This document shows positions 1-8,268 of a stretch of DNA of 59,221 bases, one piece after another. How positions within the stretch are numbered: the first letter of the stretch is position 1; every line of letters begins with the position of its first letter. The position numbers and the translations under genes are program-made. This stretch comes from an uncultured Muribaculaceae bacterium. GTDB lineage: Bacteria; Bacteroidota; Bacteroidia; Bacteroidales; Muribaculaceae. The notes below the pieces were generated by a model. It worked only from the letters and a program-made list of their open reading frames with translations, searched no databases and was not told the origin of the DNA. The stretch spans positions 1 to 59,221 of the forward strand of contig CAJUKX010000018.1 of NCBI GenBank assembly GCA_910586975.1, in the 5' to 3' direction.

Positions 1-52
1 CGGGGACACAAGGATTTTCAGTCCTTTGCTCTACCAACTGAGCTATGGCACC
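1..52 (-). tRNA. tRNA-Phe (GAA), 3' part cut by the window edge
   Basis: On the minus strand the sequence starts GGTGCCATAGCTCAGTTGG at position 52 and runs through a D-arm and an anticodon arm with loop CTGAAAA (anticodon GAA, Phe) into the variable region. The T-arm and 3' acceptor strand lie beyond position 1. A consensus minus-strand promoter lies just upstream at 116-147. Confidence 0.93.
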
Positions 53-115
53 TTGCATGCGCTTTTTTATCGGTTTATTTACTGTGACCTATAGGGGTCT
101 CGCGCTTTTGCGTTG

Positions 116-147
116 CAAAGTTACGCAACTTTTTTTGATTCTGCAAA
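116..147 (-). promoter_or_regulatory. Bacteroidetes-type promoter of tRNA-Phe
   Basis: Read on the minus strand: TTTG (144-147), a 20-nt spacer, then TAACTTTG (116-123). This matches the known Bacteroidetes sigma-ABfr consensus (TTTG, 19-21 nt, TAnnTTTG). The tRNA 5' end is about 63 nt downstream. Confidence 0.75.
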
Positions 148-249
148 TTTTTTGTGAAAGTTTTTTTATTTTTTTTGTTTTTCTCGCCATTTTCGGGTGT
201 TTTCGGGTGTTTTTTGGGGTGGGTCGGGGATGTTTTGGTTGTTTTTTTG

Positions 250-257
250 TACTTTTG
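250..257 (+). promoter_or_regulatory. -7 box of the wHTH regulator gene
   Basis: TACTTTTG fits the Bacteroidetes -7 consensus and lies 31 nt before the ATG at 289. It therefore argues against the longer reading from 154. No convincing -33 TTTG at the right spacing; the surrounding 124-290 is T-rich and low in complexity. Confidence 0.5.
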
Positions 258-288
258 TATTATTCTGTTTCTTTCTTTTATTATAGTT

Positions 289-1101
289 ATGCACAATCCT
301 GTCAATCCTAATATTCTTTCAAATTGCAATCGCTATGCTATGTTTATGCCCTTGGTGCTGATGATTGCTGCGTTGGTTTCGGGCTGTATTTCTTATTGTG
401 ATGCCAAAAAGTGCATTGCCGATGACCTTAATGATGCTGTTATGGCTTTGGCTAATGAGAATCGTGAACTTTGGACTCGTCAGGACACTATCTCGGCTCT
501 GCGCCACATTCATCTCACCACTCACCAGCCCTTGATTTATCAGGCTTCTGACGTGAATTTCCGAAATCCTCTGCTCAAGGACGAGGCCTACATCGCCATC
601 GCGCTGGTCGACTCCAAGCTCGCATCTTCTAAAATTCATGGAAACAAAATTACCTCTGACTCTATAATCATCGTTCCCGAGAATTCTGTTGAAGGTCAGG
701 CGATCCAAGTACGGGGCTTTACTGATTGCTCCATGGCTTCGGTTTTTGCATCGTCCGACCCCACCCTGCCGGGAATTCTGTTTTCGCTCTCAATACTTTC
801 CATGATGAGTATCTTTGTATTCCGACGCAGGCTACAGGCTCTGCCGGACGCGCAGCGCGTTCCGTCGCTTGACGGCATCAAGCTCACTCCCATGCAGCGT
901 CAGCTCACCGGTATGCTCCTCGAATCTCCCGACATGAAGGTTGACAAAGCCACATTATGCACTACCCTCTGGGGCAACAAGGACAATGCCGACGAGTCGC
1001 TCTACACACTGATACGGCGGACCAAAGCGGCTCTTGCTGATGCAAACATCGAGATAATCTGCAATCGCGGCGACTCATACCAGCTCCGCATAAACCACTG
1101 A
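289..1101 (+). CDS. membrane-anchored winged-helix transcriptional regulator
   Basis: A 270-residue protein. Seen: a hydrophobic segment at about residues 17-33, an extracytoplasmic region of about 125 residues, a second membrane segment at about 161-178 followed by FRRR, and a C-terminal OmpR/PhoB-type winged-helix domain at about 196-268 (LTPMQRQLTGMLL, then DESLYTLIRRTKAAL as the recognition helix region). The layout is inverted relative to ToxR/CadC, with the DNA-binding domain at the C-terminus. The ATG at 289 was chosen because a -7 box ends at 257; an upstream in-frame start at 154 would give a T-rich, phenylalanine-rich leader. It lies 106 bp upstream of an outer-membrane receptor-like gene on the same strand, with phased TGTCAG repeats between them, so it probably controls that gene in response to an envelope signal (inference). 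No receiver domain and no partner kinase are present here. Confidence 0.8.
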   Translation: MHNPVNPNILSNCNRYAMFMPLVLMIAALVSGCISYCDAKKCIADDLNDAVMALANENRELWTRQDTISALRHIHLTTHQPLIYQASDVNFRNPLLKDEAYIAIALVDSKLASSKIHGNKITSDSIIIVPENSVEGQAIQVRGFTDCSMASVFASSDPTLPGILFSLSILSMMSIFVFRRRLQALPDAQRVPSLDGIKLTPMQRQLTGMLLESPDMKVDKATLCTTLWGNKDNADESLYTLIRRTKAALADANIEIICNRGDSYQLRINH

Positions 1102-1111
1102 CGCACAGCAA

Positions 1112-1143
1112 TGTCAGTATTTGTCAGACAAATGTCAGACAAA
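1112..1143 (+). promoter_or_regulatory. three phased TGTCAG half-sites (candidate wHTH operator)
   Basis: TGTCAG occurs at 1112, 1122 and 1133, that is at 10- and 11-bp steps. The last two are perfect 11-bp tandem copies of TGTCAGACAAA (1122-1132, 1133-1143). Direct repeats at helical pitch are the classic target of PhoB/OmpR winged-helix proteins, and the E. coli Pho box even uses TGTCA. A weak -7-like TTGTTTTG follows at 1172-1179. Confidence 0.6.
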
Positions 1144-1207
1144 TCTTAAGGATTATCACAGCTTTTTTCACTTGTTTTGCGGTAGAAAAATCTGAAACCG
1201 CAAACGC

Positions 1208-3283
1208 ATGAAAAAGTCATTCTCCTTTCTCACATTATTACTCCCATTGTCGGCACTCGCGCAGCAGCCTGTGACCGACACCGATTCCATCGCCCGTAGC
1301 CTTCAGGAGGTAGTAGTGACCGCCAAGCAGCCGGCCACCAAGCTTCGGGGCACCACCCTCGTATCTACCATCGCCGGCTCAGCCCTGCAAGACCTTGGCA
1401 CAGCTCTCGACGTATTGGGTCAGCTTCCGATGATCAACGTAGCAGACAACGCCATAACAATCACAGGCAAGGGCGCGCCCGAAATATATATCGACGGACG
1501 TCCCATGCGCTCCGACGACGAGTTGATGCAACTCCGCTCCGACAATATCCGGAAAGTGGAACTCGATATGGCTCCCGGCGCCATGTATGCCGCCGACACA
1601 AAGGCTGTACTTAAGATCACTACCCGGCGAAGCTTTGTCGACGGCATTTCTTTCATAGAACGTGCCGAGGTCACAGCGCGCCGAAGATGGTCGGCAAACA
1701 ATATGCTCGACCTCAATTACCGCACCGGCTCATGGGACATCTTCGCCTACGGACTGATAGCCCGCAACAACAGCCTGATAAAAGGCACCACCACCAACAC
1801 CCTCGTGTATGACGGAGTGCAGACCGTAGTAGGCAGCTCGCAGACCAAGTCATACCCCTCAACCAACGGCGCAGTCAAAGCAGGATTCAACTACGCGGCC
1901 GGAGAGCAATCGCTTGGCGGCTACTACCGCTACAATCCCGAGCGTGGACACTTCAGCAACATCGGCGAGGAATGGCTCAACACCGACCCTCGCATCCGTC
2001 GCGAAATCTACACAGGCATTCGCGCCCACAGCCATCGTGGCTCCATATATTACGACAATACATTTGCTGAACGGTATCACATCCATTTTGACGGCGATTA
2101 CAAAACCGCCCGTTCCCACAATGATGAGCAAACCCTGTATCCACAGGGCAACACATCCGATGTACACTCACTCGGCTCACGCCGCTCCTCGCTACTTGCC
2201 GCCAAACTCTACCTGACATTCCCATTGGCAAAAGGCAGTTTCACATTCGGCACACAAGACTCCCATACGCGCACCACCCTCGACCACCTGATGCTCAACC
2301 CCGATATCAGCGAGTACATTCCCTCGTCATTTACCAAGGCCACACAGACCTCAGCCGCAGCCTTCGCCTCCTGGAAAAGGATGTTTGGCAAATTCAGCCT
2401 GTCGGCCGGACTCAGATATGAATATGTCGACTATCTCTTCACCCTTAACGGTCACAAGGACCGGGAAATGAGCCGTACCGACCATTATCTCACACCCGAC
2501 CTTGCGCTGAGCTATTCACACAACGACGATTCACAGATAAGCCTAAGCTACAAGATGGCCACCGTAAAACCGCCCTACTCCCACCTCACCGGCTCCCTGA
2601 GCTACGTAGGCATGCACGAGATAGAGGGAGGCAACCCTGCGCTAAAAGAAGAGCGCATGCACGACATACAGCTCTTCGGCATGTGGAAAGACTTCATGCT
2701 CCAGGCCGACTATACACGCAGCATAGATTCATACGCTTTTGTTAAAAAGCTGTATCCGGCGCAGACACTGCAACTGCTCATGCAGCCGGTCAACATAGAC
2801 GTCTCAGCCCTCGACATGTATCTGGTATGGAACCGCCCCATACGCTCATGGACCCCCTCAGTCACTTTGGGCATGCACAAACAGTGGCTCAATATGGAAG
2901 GCAACAGATACAACCGCCCCATCTTATCGTATTATTTCGACAATACCATCGCGCTGCCACAGGGCTTTCTCCTCACACTCAACGCCAACGGACAGACCTC
3001 TGGCGACATGCACACCAACCGCTTCGGCGCATCGTGGTTCACGCTCAACGCCTCTGTCAGCAAGTCGCTTTTCAACAAATCCCTGCAGCTGAAGCTCTCG
3101 GCAACCGACATACTCAACACACGCAACAACGACTGGACCATGAACACCTACGGCATATACGTAAACAAGCGGCAGACCTACGACTCGCGCGGCATCACGA
3201 TCTCGCTCACCTACCGCTTCCATCCCCGCAAGAGCAAATACAAAGGCGAGGATGCCGCCAAGACCGAGATGAACCGTCTGTAA
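1208..3283 (+). CDS. outer-membrane beta-barrel family protein (TonB-receptor-like)
   Basis: A 691-residue exported protein. The signal peptide MKKSFSFLTLLLPLSALAQ is followed by a plug-like domain (about residues 30-140: VVVTAKQPATKLRG, IYIDGRPM, then APGAMYAADTKAVLKITTRR) and a long barrel of alternating aromatic strands ending in ISLTYRFHPRK. This is the arrangement of the Bacteroidetes outer-membrane beta-barrel family related to TonB-dependent receptors. There is no N-terminal carboxypeptidase-like domain and no SusD partner nearby, so a SusC-type glycan importer is unlikely. The substrate is unknown. The upstream wHTH gene and the TGTCAG repeats suggest a regulator-target pair. A rho-independent terminator follows at once. 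Confidence 0.8.
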   Translation: MKKSFSFLTLLLPLSALAQQPVTDTDSIARSLQEVVVTAKQPATKLRGTTLVSTIAGSALQDLGTALDVLGQLPMINVADNAITITGKGAPEIYIDGRPMRSDDELMQLRSDNIRKVELDMAPGAMYAADTKAVLKITTRRSFVDGISFIERAEVTARRRWSANNMLDLNYRTGSWDIFAYGLIARNNSLIKGTTTNTLVYDGVQTVVGSSQTKSYPSTNGAVKAGFNYAAGEQSLGGYYRYNPERGHFSNIGEEWLNTDPRIRREIYTGIRAHSHRGSIYYDNTFAERYHIHFDGDYKTARSHNDEQTLYPQGNTSDVHSLGSRRSSLLAAKLYLTFPLAKGSFTFGTQDSHTRTTLDHLMLNPDISEYIPSSFTKATQTSAAAFASWKRMFGKFSLSAGLRYEYVDYLFTLNGHKDREMSRTDHYLTPDLALSYSHNDDSQISLSYKMATVKPPYSHLTGSLSYVGMHEIEGGNPALKEERMHDIQLFGMWKDFMLQADYTRSIDSYAFVKKLYPAQTLQLLMQPVNIDVSALDMYLVWNRPIRSWTPSVTLGMHKQWLNMEGNRYNRPILSYYFDNTIALPQGFLLTLNANGQTSGDMHTNRFGASWFTLNASVSKSLFNKSLQLKLSATDILNTRNNDWTMNTYGIYVNKRQTYDSRGITISLTYRFHPRKSKYKGEDAAKTEMNRL

Positions 3284-3300
3284 GCAAATTTACAAAACGA

Positions 3301-3341
3301 ACACAGTCCCCGGACAGCACAATGTTCAGGGACTGTGTTTT
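3301..3341 (+). terminator. rho-independent terminator of the beta-barrel gene
   Basis: Perfect stem ACACAGTCCC (3301-3310) with GGGACTGTGT (3329-3338), then TTTT. It lies 18 nt after the stop codon. Confidence 0.8.
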
Positions 3342-3384
3342 AGAGTGTGTCTGAATTCAGCACACAAAGATTATGAGGGAATCT

Positions 3385-3468
3385 AAGTAAGCTGTAAAAA
3401 AATAGTTTATATCATCTGTTGTCCATAAGCCGACTCATATAATAAAAACTATTTTTTACTGCTTACTT
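3385..3468. repeat. MITE-like palindromic element, copy 1 (deleted form)
   Basis: An 84-bp element bounded by AAGTAAGC (3385-3392) and GCTTACTT (3461-3468). Arms of about 25 bp pair across the element (TGTAAAAAAATAGTTT against AAACTATTTTTTAC). Its reverse complement aligns with the 164-bp element at 13042-13205 over both arms and the inner GGCTTATGGACA segment, but lacks 81 internal bases. It sits between two convergent genes, where its AT-rich hairpin may also act as a terminator. Confidence 0.7.
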
Positions 3469-3469
3469 C

Positions 3470-5116
3470 TCAGCTTAAAGCATAATTAACCAGGAAGCCA
3501 CGCTTTCCACGAATCAAAATGGTAACAGTTCGACCATCCTTACTCATTTTTATTGTCTTTTCGTAAGAATCTACGATGTCGTCAACCTTGAAGCCCTTGG
3601 ACTTGAAAGCCTCAACCAGTTTGTTGACATCACTTTCGTTCACCTCGTTTCGGGTAGAGAACTCAATGCTGAACCTATTAATCTTGGATTCAGGATTCCA
3701 TACGTAATTGTAGCCGTACGAACCTCCACCCTTCCGCTCTGTCAGCGCCATGGCCTTATCGAAGCCGGCCACACCGGTTATACGGAAAGCTCGGCTTGCG
3801 ATGTTCACGTCTTTGAGTCCGACCGATGTAGAATAACCGTCGCTTGCTTCAGAGCCTTTATTCACCACGTCGGCGCTTTCGCCAAATGTATACGCGCCCA
3901 CGCCATTTTCGTTGATCAGACCGGTAATGGCTGCGACTATAAAGTCTATATTATAGAAGTCAGAAACCACGTTACCTTCGGCCGGCATAACTTTGTCAGG
4001 ATTAGCTATATCGCCCAGCGGCTTTGAATTTTTTGCCTTACCGCTGCGGTTTACAAGATTGATAGTACGATTGTCGTTAATGGCAAAATATCCAAACTTA
4101 CCTGCCGGAGCCATATATTTCACATCGTCAAGAGACTCCACTTCATCGCCTGAGTCATTTATGATGGCGATATGCGGATTCTGAGCATAGACCATAGCGA
4201 TGAATCTGTCATCACTGTCAAAGGCAAGGTCGGCATATTGAGCTTCAACAAGTATCTCGCCCTTTATATTCATCAGACCGCATTCATTGCGTACATTCTT
4301 GAAAATGATATACTTATCGTTGTAGTCAATGATCTTGTTGTGATCACCAAGCACTATCACTTCCTTACCTTCCTTATCGAGCAGTGCGCTGTCATATTTC
4401 TTATAAACATTGAGCATGCCACACTTGAACATACGGCTGTTGAGGTTTACCCTATATTCATCTCCGAACGATATTACCTTATTGCCGCTTTTGTCAATTA
4501 CAAAAGATTGCCTTTCACGGCTGCCCTCAGCTTTCTCCATCACAACAGCCAGCCCCTCGGCAAAGGGGTAAGCCTCATCGAACGCCGGGGTTACTACCAC
4601 CTTGCCCTCAGTGTCCATATAGCCTTTGAGGTCGTTATCAAGCTGTATTGCCATAAGGCCGTCGCTGAATCGGTCGGAGCATTTAATTATCTCGTGGCCA
4701 TCTACAGGCTCAAGCGTGAATTTCTCCTTACCGTCCTTGTCGAGCATGCTTATACGGCAGTCGGGACGACTTACCGGAATCAGACCTTCCGACATATATC
4801 CCACACTCAACAGGTCATCACAGCCCTCTATGAGTTCAGGGCTGTCGCCTTTTGCCTTGAAGAGCAGATATACACTGCGTTTCTTCATCGAGAACATGCC
4901 GTTGATTACCGGCGAAGGCTCATTATCAAGCTCGTTCTCATACTTTATATCGCCGTCAGGAGTAATCATACTCCAGGAACCCACTTCGCCCAATCGCACG
5001 GGCCACATCTCCACGTCGGCAAAATTGCCGTCGGATGATGCCGATGAGCCGCACGAGCACATTATGCCGCCCAGCGCGAGCAGCAGGGCGCCCAGTTTGA
5101 TAAATCTGTTTTTCAT
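3470..5116 (-). CDS. WG-repeat lipoprotein
   Basis: A 548-residue lipoprotein. Signal sequence MKNRFIKLGALLLALGGIMC with the lipid cysteine at about residue 20 followed by SCGSS. The body carries degenerate WG (KWG) repeats, for example KGYMDTEGKVVVTPAFDEAY and CGLMNIKGEILVEAQYADL, which form beta-rich modules. The last 70 residues (RFSIEFSTRNEVNESDVNKL onward) look like a small separate domain. The start is the ATG at 5116; an upstream in-frame ATG at 5140 would add a lysine-rich leader inside the preceding gene. The start lies 2 bp after the stop of the small secreted protein gene, so the two are co-transcribed. WG-repeat proteins are widespread in Bacteroidetes with mostly unknown roles; a surface or periplasmic binding role is inference. 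Confidence 0.85.
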   Translation of the reverse strand: MKNRFIKLGALLLALGGIMCSCGSSASSDGNFADVEMWPVRLGEVGSWSMITPDGDIKYENELDNEPSPVINGMFSMKKRSVYLLFKAKGDSPELIEGCDDLLSVGYMSEGLIPVSRPDCRISMLDKDGKEKFTLEPVDGHEIIKCSDRFSDGLMAIQLDNDLKGYMDTEGKVVVTPAFDEAYPFAEGLAVVMEKAEGSRERQSFVIDKSGNKVISFGDEYRVNLNSRMFKCGMLNVYKKYDSALLDKEGKEVIVLGDHNKIIDYNDKYIIFKNVRNECGLMNIKGEILVEAQYADLAFDSDDRFIAMVYAQNPHIAIINDSGDEVESLDDVKYMAPAGKFGYFAINDNRTINLVNRSGKAKNSKPLGDIANPDKVMPAEGNVVSDFYNIDFIVAAITGLINENGVGAYTFGESADVVNKGSEASDGYSTSVGLKDVNIASRAFRITGVAGFDKAMALTERKGGGSYGYNYVWNPESKINRFSIEFSTRNEVNESDVNKLVEAFKSKGFKVDDIVDSYEKTIKMSKDGRTVTILIRGKRGFLVNYALS

Positions 5117-5118
5117 GA

Positions 5119-5535
5119 TTATTTTTTTCTTGATATACAAAGGTCGTCGTTGAAGCAGATTGTATTTGTATTTGGTTTATATACGAGGGAGGCCGTAAAC
5201 TTTTCGTCGCGGAATTCATCATAACATTCCACAACCGCCTTGTTGCCGGTGATAGATTTCACCTTGGTTATAATAACGCCGGTAAATATCTTACCTGAGT
5301 TGGGATTAAACTGGCTTACAGTGCCATAGCACAAGCCGTCTTCTCCGCCTTCAACTGTTTTGCCATACAGGTCAAGGCTGATAACACTGTATATTTCTCC
5401 GTAATCTCCATTGCTCTGAGTCTGTTCCCAAGTACCCTTGAAAACCTTTTTGGCCGATGCTGAACTTTGGGCAAAGCACGCCGGGGCAGCTATCATAGCC
5501 ACGGCAAGCACAATCATAACAAGAAATTTTTTCAT
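5119..5535 (-). CDS. small secreted protein, unknown function
   Basis: A 138-residue protein with a clear signal peptide (MKKFLVMIVLAVAMIAAPACFA, cleavage near AQS). The mature part of about 115 residues is beta-rich, with two late cysteines (VVECYDEF, TICFNDDLCIS). I do not recognise a family. It is the first gene of a two-gene unit with the WG-repeat lipoprotein. Its own promoter carries the 20-bp palindrome shared with the sensor-kinase promoter, so it is a likely target of that two-component system. Confidence 0.75.
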   Translation of the reverse strand: MKKFLVMIVLAVAMIAAPACFAQSSASAKKVFKGTWEQTQSNGDYGEIYSVISLDLYGKTVEGGEDGLCYGTVSQFNPNSGKIFTGVIITKVKSITGNKAVVECYDEFRDEKFTASLVYKPNTNTICFNDDLCISRKK

Positions 5536-5578
5536 AACGTGATTTATTAGTGGTTTTGTGAAGATTCTTTTGAAGTTG

Positions 5579-5586
5579 CAAAATTA
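5579..5586 (-). promoter_or_regulatory. -7 box of the secreted protein/WG-lipoprotein unit
   Basis: Minus-strand TAATTTTG, giving a start site near 5572 and a leader of about 37 nt. No TTTG lies at -33; that place is taken up by the palindrome at 5608-5627. Confidence 0.65.
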
Positions 5587-5607
5587 CTAAACCGCAGAAT
5601 ATTAGTC

Positions 5608-5627
5608 AATCACGGCAAACCATGATT
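5608..5627. promoter_or_regulatory. 20-bp palindrome, copy A (candidate response-regulator site)
   Basis: AATCACGGCAAACCATGATT, followed by TTT. It matches copy B at 8381-8400 at 17 of 20 positions. From the outer end of the -7 box (5586) to the first base of the site is 22 bp, identical to copy B. The hairpin could also weakly terminate the response-regulator gene ending at 5630. Confidence 0.6.
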
Positions 5628-5629
5628 TT

Positions 5630-6232
5630 TCACCAACCGCACTTCTGCGCCTTCACTATCAGGTCGGCCACGTTGCGGGCACCAAGTTTGCGCAGCATAT
5701 TACGTCGATGGCTCTCAATGGTATTCTCGCTCACACACAGCAGTGTGGCCATCTCACACGAGCTGTATCCCTGCCTTATAAGATTAAGCACCTTTTGCTC
5801 GGCCACAGTGAGCCGTGGCGAATCTTCATAATTCTTCACTATATCAGCCACCGGATTGTTGGGCAACGGACACTCGCCCTTAGCAACCGACTCTATCGAC
5901 CTCAGCAGCATGTCTATGCTCGACGACTTCAGCACTATATCATCCACACCCGCATCCAGCAGACGTCTCAGCAATCCGGCCTCTTGATGTATGGTGTATA
6001 TGATTATCGAACACTTGATCCACTTGGAGCGGATGCGACGTATTATTTCAAATACATCCATTTCGGGATACTCAACATCGAGGATAACCAAATCCGGACG
6101 GTCCTTTAGCCCGAAGTCAAGAAAAGCAGCATCAGCCGAAGTACTGATCATATATTCAGGATGATATTCCTGTATAAATTTCTTGACTCCGTAAGTCACT
6201 ATCTCGTGGTCATCAACTATGAGTATCTTCAT
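5630..6232 (-). CDS. NarL/LuxR-type response regulator
   Basis: A 200-residue protein with an N-terminal receiver domain (acidic pocket VDDHE, phospho-acceptor Asp52 in VILDVEYPE, conserved Thr80 and Lys102) and a C-terminal LuxR helix-turn-helix (about 136-196: LTVAEQKVLNLIRQGYSSCE, then SENTIESHRRNMLRKLG). It is a phosphorylation-activated DNA-binding protein. The start codon overlaps the sensor-kinase stop by one base (TAATG), which indicates translational coupling and makes the kinase its cognate partner. The probable targets are the two promoters bearing the 20-bp palindrome. Confidence 0.93.
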   Translation of the reverse strand: MKILIVDDHEIVTYGVKKFIQEYHPEYMISTSADAAFLDFGLKDRPDLVILDVEYPEMDVFEIIRRIRSKWIKCSIIIYTIHQEAGLLRRLLDAGVDDIVLKSSSIDMLLRSIESVAKGECPLPNNPVADIVKNYEDSPRLTVAEQKVLNLIRQGYSSCEMATLLCVSENTIESHRRNMLRKLGARNVADLIVKAQKCGW

Positions 6233-8268
6233 TATAATTCTATTTTAGTGTAATGGCCTGAACTGTCATCACCGGTTTCAATTGATCCCTCCATAGCCTT
6301 GACACGGTTGCATACCGACTGCAAACCTATTCCGGCGCCGAAATTCATTGTGAATTTACCCTCCGAACGTACAATTATGCACACTCGGCCGCAGTCATCG
6401 TTTATCGCAACAGATATATCAGGACCGGTGGAATATTTAACAGCGTTGGCCGCAAGTTCCTGCACTATGCGGTAGATATGGGCGGCCTTTTCCGACTCCG
6501 GCTCATGCTTCAGTCTATAGTCCAGCTCTATCGTCTTGCCCGAACCTTTTCTGAACTGGTCAATGTAAGTATGTATCAATTCGCACAGCGAAGTACGTTC
6601 CATGCCCGGCGACGCCAGGTCGTGGCTTATGCGGCGCACATCCTCGCGCGAGCGGTCAAGATATTCGAGCATTTCCTGAATCTGCTCTTTGCTGTGGGCT
6701 GTTCGTCCCAGCAGATGCACTCCCAGCAAGTCGTTGCATACACCGTCATGCAGTTCGCGAGAGATGCGCTGACGTTCCGTCTCAAGGCCCTCCACATACT
6801 TACGTGCGGCCTCGAGTTCGGCCTTTCGTTTAAGATTACGGCGTGTAAACACTATAACCATGACCAGCAGAACCACGAGCATTAAACCCGCAGCCAGGGC
6901 AAACTCCACCCGCTGTTTCTCGGTCTTCATACGCTCTATTTCAAGCAAATGTTCCTGATTTCTGAATTTGGCATCCCAACCGGCAAACGAATCGGCCATT
7001 TTCTTATCATGAAACTCGCCTAAATCCATATATGCGCTGTCGGCCATGCTGTAAGCCTTGTCATACTGTCCAACCGTTGCATACAGGCGGGCAAGTTTTG
7101 ATAACAGTTCTCTGCGCGGCATGGTCGATCGCCCGCTGCCATACGTCACCAACAGGTCATCCAACGCCGCCCGGTGGTCACCTTTCCAATCATGGTATTC
7201 CGCCATCACCTCGTAATAGTTGGCCACCTCGGGAGTAATCTGCCCTATACTGTCGGCATATACCGCTCCAAGCTTTGCCAAATAATCGGCCGAATCAGAA
7301 TTCTGCTCCTGCACATATATGCCGAGCAGCCCGGGCAGCGGTTTCATAATAAGCTGTGGGGCTGCAGCCTTGCGGGCTATGGCCATGGCTGCCGTAAAGT
7401 CGGTTTTGGCACCCTTGAAGTCTTTCAAAGCTTTCTTTACACCGGCACGGGAGTGCAGTGCCTGAACCCGCCCTACATGATTTTCGGGATATAAGGCTGA
7501 ATTTTCCACGGCCTTGTCGGCATACAGCAGTGCCTGCTTGTAATTGTCGGTCTTGGTGTACAGACTCGCTATATTGGAGTATATTACAGTTTCGGGCACA
7601 TGATTACCTGTAGTATCGCAATACTTCAGCGCACGGTCATAGTATATGATTGCCGAATCAAACATATTCTTGGAATCATACAGCGCAGCGATGTTCTGCG
7701 CCATCGAGGGCAGTGGAAACATCACCCCGCAGCGGTCGAGCATAGCCACCACTATCTTGAAATCCGACAATCCGCCGTCCACATCTCCACGATAAAACTT
7801 TATAATACCGCGTGTATTGATCATCGAGGCCTTGTCTACGGTCTCCATACCGTCGAGCAATGAAATGCCCCGGGCCAGATAATGCAATGCCGAATCCTGG
7901 TTCACATAAAGATATGCCGTTGCTATCTCATCACATATCCCGGCCTCGCCCTCCTTATCGTGTGCGGCTGCATAACAGTTCTTTGATTCAATCAGTTTAT
8001 TGAGAAAATCACGGCTGCCGGGCTCACAGCCATGTGCCTGATAGCGACTCAAAGCAGCCTTTACGCGCCAATCTTTTGAATTGTGAGCCAGCTTCTCCAG
8101 CTCGCGTAATGATTTCTCATATATAATGCCATGCTCATCCTCGTCAATCATATTATCGAGAACGGCACAGTAGGCACTCACCGAATGCTCGGCCACTGCA
8201 CGGCGATACAGGCTGTCTGTCGCTGACGACACACCGCCACCGGCCGCGAATGCCGGCAAACACAACAC
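6232..8268 (-). CDS. TPR-containing sensor histidine kinase (HisKA_3 type)
   Basis: A 678-residue reading from GTG at 8268. Seen: an extracytoplasmic TPR-rich region (about 60-430), a short coiled coil, one membrane segment (about 456-475), a second coiled coil, the HisKA_3 phospho-acceptor helix with His507 in SRELHDGVCNDLLG, and a HATPase domain with N-box ELAANAVKYS (604-613) and G-box GAGIGL (644-649). This is the NarX/DesK-like class that pairs with LuxR-type regulators. The GTG start cuts the signal peptide in half: the same frame upstream reads K-S-I-S-F-I-L-H-F-V-F-V-L before LCLPAFA, and an ATA codon at 8302-8304 sits where the initiator would be expected. The true start is probably there. 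Confidence 0.9.
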   Translation of the reverse strand: MLCLPAFAAGGGVSSATDSLYRRAVAEHSVSAYCAVLDNMIDEDEHGIIYEKSLRELEKLAHNSKDWRVKAALSRYQAHGCEPGSRDFLNKLIESKNCYAAAHDKEGEAGICDEIATAYLYVNQDSALHYLARGISLLDGMETVDKASMINTRGIIKFYRGDVDGGLSDFKIVVAMLDRCGVMFPLPSMAQNIAALYDSKNMFDSAIIYYDRALKYCDTTGNHVPETVIYSNIASLYTKTDNYKQALLYADKAVENSALYPENHVGRVQALHSRAGVKKALKDFKGAKTDFTAAMAIARKAAAPQLIMKPLPGLLGIYVQEQNSDSADYLAKLGAVYADSIGQITPEVANYYEVMAEYHDWKGDHRAALDDLLVTYGSGRSTMPRRELLSKLARLYATVGQYDKAYSMADSAYMDLGEFHDKKMADSFAGWDAKFRNQEHLLEIERMKTEKQRVEFALAAGLMLVVLLVMVIVFTRRNLKRKAELEAARKYVEGLETERQRISRELHDGVCNDLLGVHLLGRTAHSKEQIQEMLEYLDRSREDVRRISHDLASPGMERTSLCELIHTYIDQFRKGSGKTIELDYRLKHEPESEKAAHIYRIVQELAANAVKYSTGPDISVAINDDCGRVCIIVRSEGKFTMNFGAGIGLQSVCNRVKAMEGSIETGDDSSGHYTKIEL

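Noticed and set aside
154..288. Longer N-terminus for the wHTH regulator (start at 154)
   Set aside because: The added 45 residues come from a T-rich low-complexity stretch, and the -7 box TACTTTTG at 250-257 would lie inside the coding region. The ATG at 289 fits better.
1112..1143. Short CRISPR-like repeat
   Set aside because: Repeats are 6-11 bp with no spacer units. An operator is the better reading. I see no CRISPR array in the window.
1208..3283. SusC-type glycan importer starting a polysaccharide utilisation locus
   Set aside because: There is no SusD gene, no carboxypeptidase-like N-terminal domain and no glycoside hydrolase nearby.
2827..3354. Overlapping 175-codon plus-strand reading in another frame
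   Set aside because: It lies inside the beta-barrel gene, has the composition of a frame shadow (His, Gln and Arg rich) and no start signals.
5608..5627. Only a terminator of the response-regulator gene
   Set aside because: The hairpin is short, and a near copy at the same distance from another promoter (8381-8400) is not downstream of any gene in the right direction, so a binding site explains both.
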